From positions 1 to 6,252 of the forward strand of contig CALQEM020000203.1 in NCBI GenBank assembly GCA_943329595.2: a stretch of DNA of 6,252 nucleotides, in the 5' to 3' direction. A program made the position numbers and the translations under genes. Positions 5,106 to 6,252 of this stretch are shown here, piece after piece. The notes beneath the pieces are model-generated. The model did not search any database. It was not told the DNA's origin and saw only the letters and a program-made list of their open reading frames with translations. Each line of letters begins with the position of its first letter. Position 1 is the first letter of the stretch. Source of the stretch: CAIYMF01 sp943329595 (lineage in GTDB: Bacteria > Actinomycetota > Actinomycetes > S36-B12 > CAIYMF01).

Positions 5106-5165
5106 AACGGGCGGGAGTCGCGCGGGCAGAGGCGGAGCCTGCGCACCGCCGACACCTCCTCTCGA

Positions 5166-5171
5166 TAGCGT
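5166..5171 (+). promoter_or_regulatory. -10 element predicting a leaderless reductase mRNA
   Basis: TAGCGT matches the TAnnnT -10 pattern and is followed by exactly 6 nt and then the ATG. With its last T as -7, +1 falls on the A of the start codon at 5178. No -35 hexamer is evident at 16-18 bp, and no Shine-Dalgarno precedes the ATG. Both points fit a leaderless transcript. Confidence 0.5.
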
Positions 5172-5177
5172 CAGCAC

Positions 5178-6101
5178 ATGCGCATCCTCATGATCGGCGG
5201 CACCCAGTTCGTCGGCCGCGCCATCGCTGCTGACGCGCTCGCGCGCGGGCACGAGGTCACGGTGTTCCACCGCGGCACCAGCCCCGCCGACGGGCTCGAC
5301 GGCGCCCTCGTGATTCACGGCGACCGCGACACCGACCTCTCGGGGCTCGCGGCGGGCTCGTGGGACGCCACGGTCGACGTGTGCGCCTACCGCCCCGGCC
5401 AGGTCGACTCGCTGGCAGCGGCCCTCGGCCGCCGAGGGGGTCGTCAGGTGTTCATTTCGACCGTCTCGGTGTACGCCGAGGACATCGCTGCGGGGTCCGA
5501 CGAGTCGGCGCGCCTGGTGAGCCTCGACGCGCTCAGCGGCCTCGACACCGACACCTGCGACATCACGAACGAGGCCTATGGCCCCCTGAAGGCGCTGTGC
5601 GAGCAGCGGGTCGGCGCCCTGCACCCCGACGCACTCGTGATTCGTCCGACGTACGTCGTGGGCCCCCGCGACCACACCATGCGATTCCCCGCCTGGGTCG
5701 AGCGCATCGCGGCCGGGGGCGTGGTCGAGGCGCCCGAGCCCCGCGACAACGCGCTGCAGTACATCGACGCGCGCGACCAGGGCACCTTCGTCGTCGACCT
5801 CCTCGAGCAAGGGGTCAGTGGCACCTTCCACACGGCCGCACCGCCCACCACGTTCGGCGAGATGATCGACACTCTCGCGGCAGCCGTCGGCGGGCCCGAC
5901 CTCGAGGTCCGATGGGTCCAGCCGCCACCTGCCGACGCAGAGTCGGGGAAGTACCCGCTGTGGTCAGGGCTGCTCTCCGACACGGTGCTGCAGTTGAACC
6001 CCGGTGCCGCGCTCGGCGCGGGCCTGTCTCACCGAGCCCTTGCACAGACCGCCACCGACACGCTCGCCTGGCTCGACGCCCGGGCCGTCGACCACGCCTG
6101 A
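5178..6101 (+). CDS. NAD(P)-binding Rossmann-fold reductase/epimerase (atypical/extended SDR)
   Basis: A 307-residue cytoplasmic protein of the NAD-dependent epimerase/dehydratase family; the substrate cannot be read from the sequence. MRILMIGGTQFVGRAIA carries the nucleotide-binding glycine motif GGTQFVG (7-13) at the start of the first beta strand. HRG (31-33) follows the second strand, where cofactor choice is set. VFISTVSVY (91-99) holds the active-site Ser region, and Y134-x-x-x-K138 (YGPLK) is the catalytic pair. RPTYVVGPRDHTMRFPAWV (156-174) and LQYIDARDQGTFVVDLLE (193-210) are typical downstream family segments. Length is normal. It is probably monocistronic, with a leaderless start given by a -10 six bases upstream. 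The nearest neighbour on the left is the integrated element, so the gene's original neighbour was the tRNA. Functional inference stops at oxidoreductase/epimerase. Confidence 0.88.
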   Translation: MRILMIGGTQFVGRAIAADALARGHEVTVFHRGTSPADGLDGALVIHGDRDTDLSGLAAGSWDATVDVCAYRPGQVDSLAAALGRRGGRQVFISTVSVYAEDIAAGSDESARLVSLDALSGLDTDTCDITNEAYGPLKALCEQRVGALHPDALVIRPTYVVGPRDHTMRFPAWVERIAAGGVVEAPEPRDNALQYIDARDQGTFVVDLLEQGVSGTFHTAAPPTTFGEMIDTLAAAVGGPDLEVRWVQPPPADAESGKYPLWSGLLSDTVLQLNPGAALGAGLSHRALAQTATDTLAWLDARAVDHA

Positions 6102-6153
6102 AGGAGCGCCACAGACTCGCATCGGCATCACTCAGAGTCACGCCCGTGGACGT

Positions 6154-6161
6154 TCACGTGA
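6154..6161. promoter_or_regulatory. TCACGTGA palindrome
   Basis: An 8-bp perfect palindrome centred at 6157.5, 17 bp before the centre of the first CCCGTACGGG site. It may be part of the same regulatory cluster, but a site this short could be chance. Confidence 0.25.
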
Positions 6162-6169
6162 CCACCGTG

Positions 6170-6202
6170 CCCGTACGGGTGAGGCGATCACCCATACGGG
6201 TG
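6170..6202. promoter_or_regulatory. Paired operator-like palindromes, 21 bp apart
   Basis: CCCGTACGGG (6170-6179) is a perfect 10-bp palindrome. CCCATACGGG (6191-6200) differs at one base and is framed by CA/TG to make a CACCC/GGGTG dyad at 6189-6202. On the minus strand both read CACCCGTAYGGG, so they are also direct repeats. Centre spacing is 21 bp, two helical turns, so two dimers would bind the same DNA face. They probably control a gene starting right of the window. The regulator family cannot be assigned. Confidence 0.5.
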
Positions 6203-6252
6203 GCGTACATTAAGTGAAGTACTTCCCCAACCGTAATCATTGGCAGGGCCCC
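6203..6252 (+). promoter_or_regulatory. Candidate -10 and a further palindrome at the right edge
   Basis: TACATT at 6206-6211 fits TAnnnT and lies just after the paired palindromes, with +1 predicted near 6218. GAAGTACTTC (6216-6225) is a perfect 10-bp palindrome across that predicted start. No -35 hexamer is obvious, and no start codon follows before the window ends, so the controlled gene, if on this strand, begins outside. The 150 bp after the reductase hold no gene I can support. Confidence 0.3.

Noticed and set aside
4906..5155. Minus-strand frames across the right repeat encoding peptides such as GPGANRTRDRRLS and RRESNARQTVE
   Set aside because: These are the familiar spurious peptides produced by reading antisense through a tRNA 3' end. 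They support the presence of a tRNA fragment, not of a gene.
5049..5831. A 260-codon minus-strand frame opposite the reductase gene
   Set aside because: The plus-strand reductase has intact cofactor and catalytic motifs over the same bases; the antisense product has no recognisable motif.
1..6252. CRISPR array, insertion sequence, toxin-antitoxin or defence genes
   Set aside because: No regularly spaced repeats, transposase motifs or small gene pairs of those types were seen on either strand.

Overview
The window reads as chromosomal DNA from a high-GC actinobacterium, probably of the Micrococcales/Microbacteriaceae type. This is an inference from the roughly 70-75% GC coding style, the frequent GTG starts (4 of 5 protein genes), TAnnnT-type -10 elements and two apparently leaderless genes. 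No species can be named from the sequence alone.

Layout. Left block, minus strand, transcribed right to left: a GDT1/TMEM165-type membrane cation exporter (3263-3901), a single-domain cupin of the 2,4'-dihydroxyacetophenone-dioxygenase-like family (2750-3247), and the first 903 codons of icmF, the fused adenosylcobalamin-dependent isobutyryl-CoA mutase with its built-in G-protein chaperone (1-2710, C-terminus cut by the window edge). The exporter and cupin are 15 bp apart and probably co-transcribed. icmF follows after 39 bp but has a promoter of its own that predicts a leaderless GTG start. No shared pathway is evident for the three, although a metal-dependent cupin beside a metal exporter is suggestive.

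Centre, plus strand: a tRNA-Arg(CCU) gene (3958-4030). Its anticodon-to-3'-end half is repeated 969 bp downstream (3984-4032 versus 4953-5001, 45 of 49 identical, the last 31 bp perfect). This is the signature of site-specific integration into a tRNA gene. The DNA between the copies has visibly lower GC than its flanks. It holds one recognisable gene, a membrane-anchored DM13-domain protein (4226-4858), plus several hairpins, and no integrase. I read it as a cargo-only miniature island, either a decayed remnant or an element moved by an integrase encoded elsewhere. It is the most unusual thing in the window.

Right block, plus strand: beyond the distal repeat are a symmetrical 44-bp inverted repeat (5062-5105) and a leaderless NAD(P)-binding Rossmann-fold reductase/epimerase (5178-6101). 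The last 150 bp carry no gene but hold four short palindromes, two of them near-identical and centred exactly 21 bp apart. They look like an operator region for a gene beyond the right edge.

A separate 19-bp dyad (3920-3938) sits between the divergent tRNA and exporter genes and is a candidate operator for the exporter.
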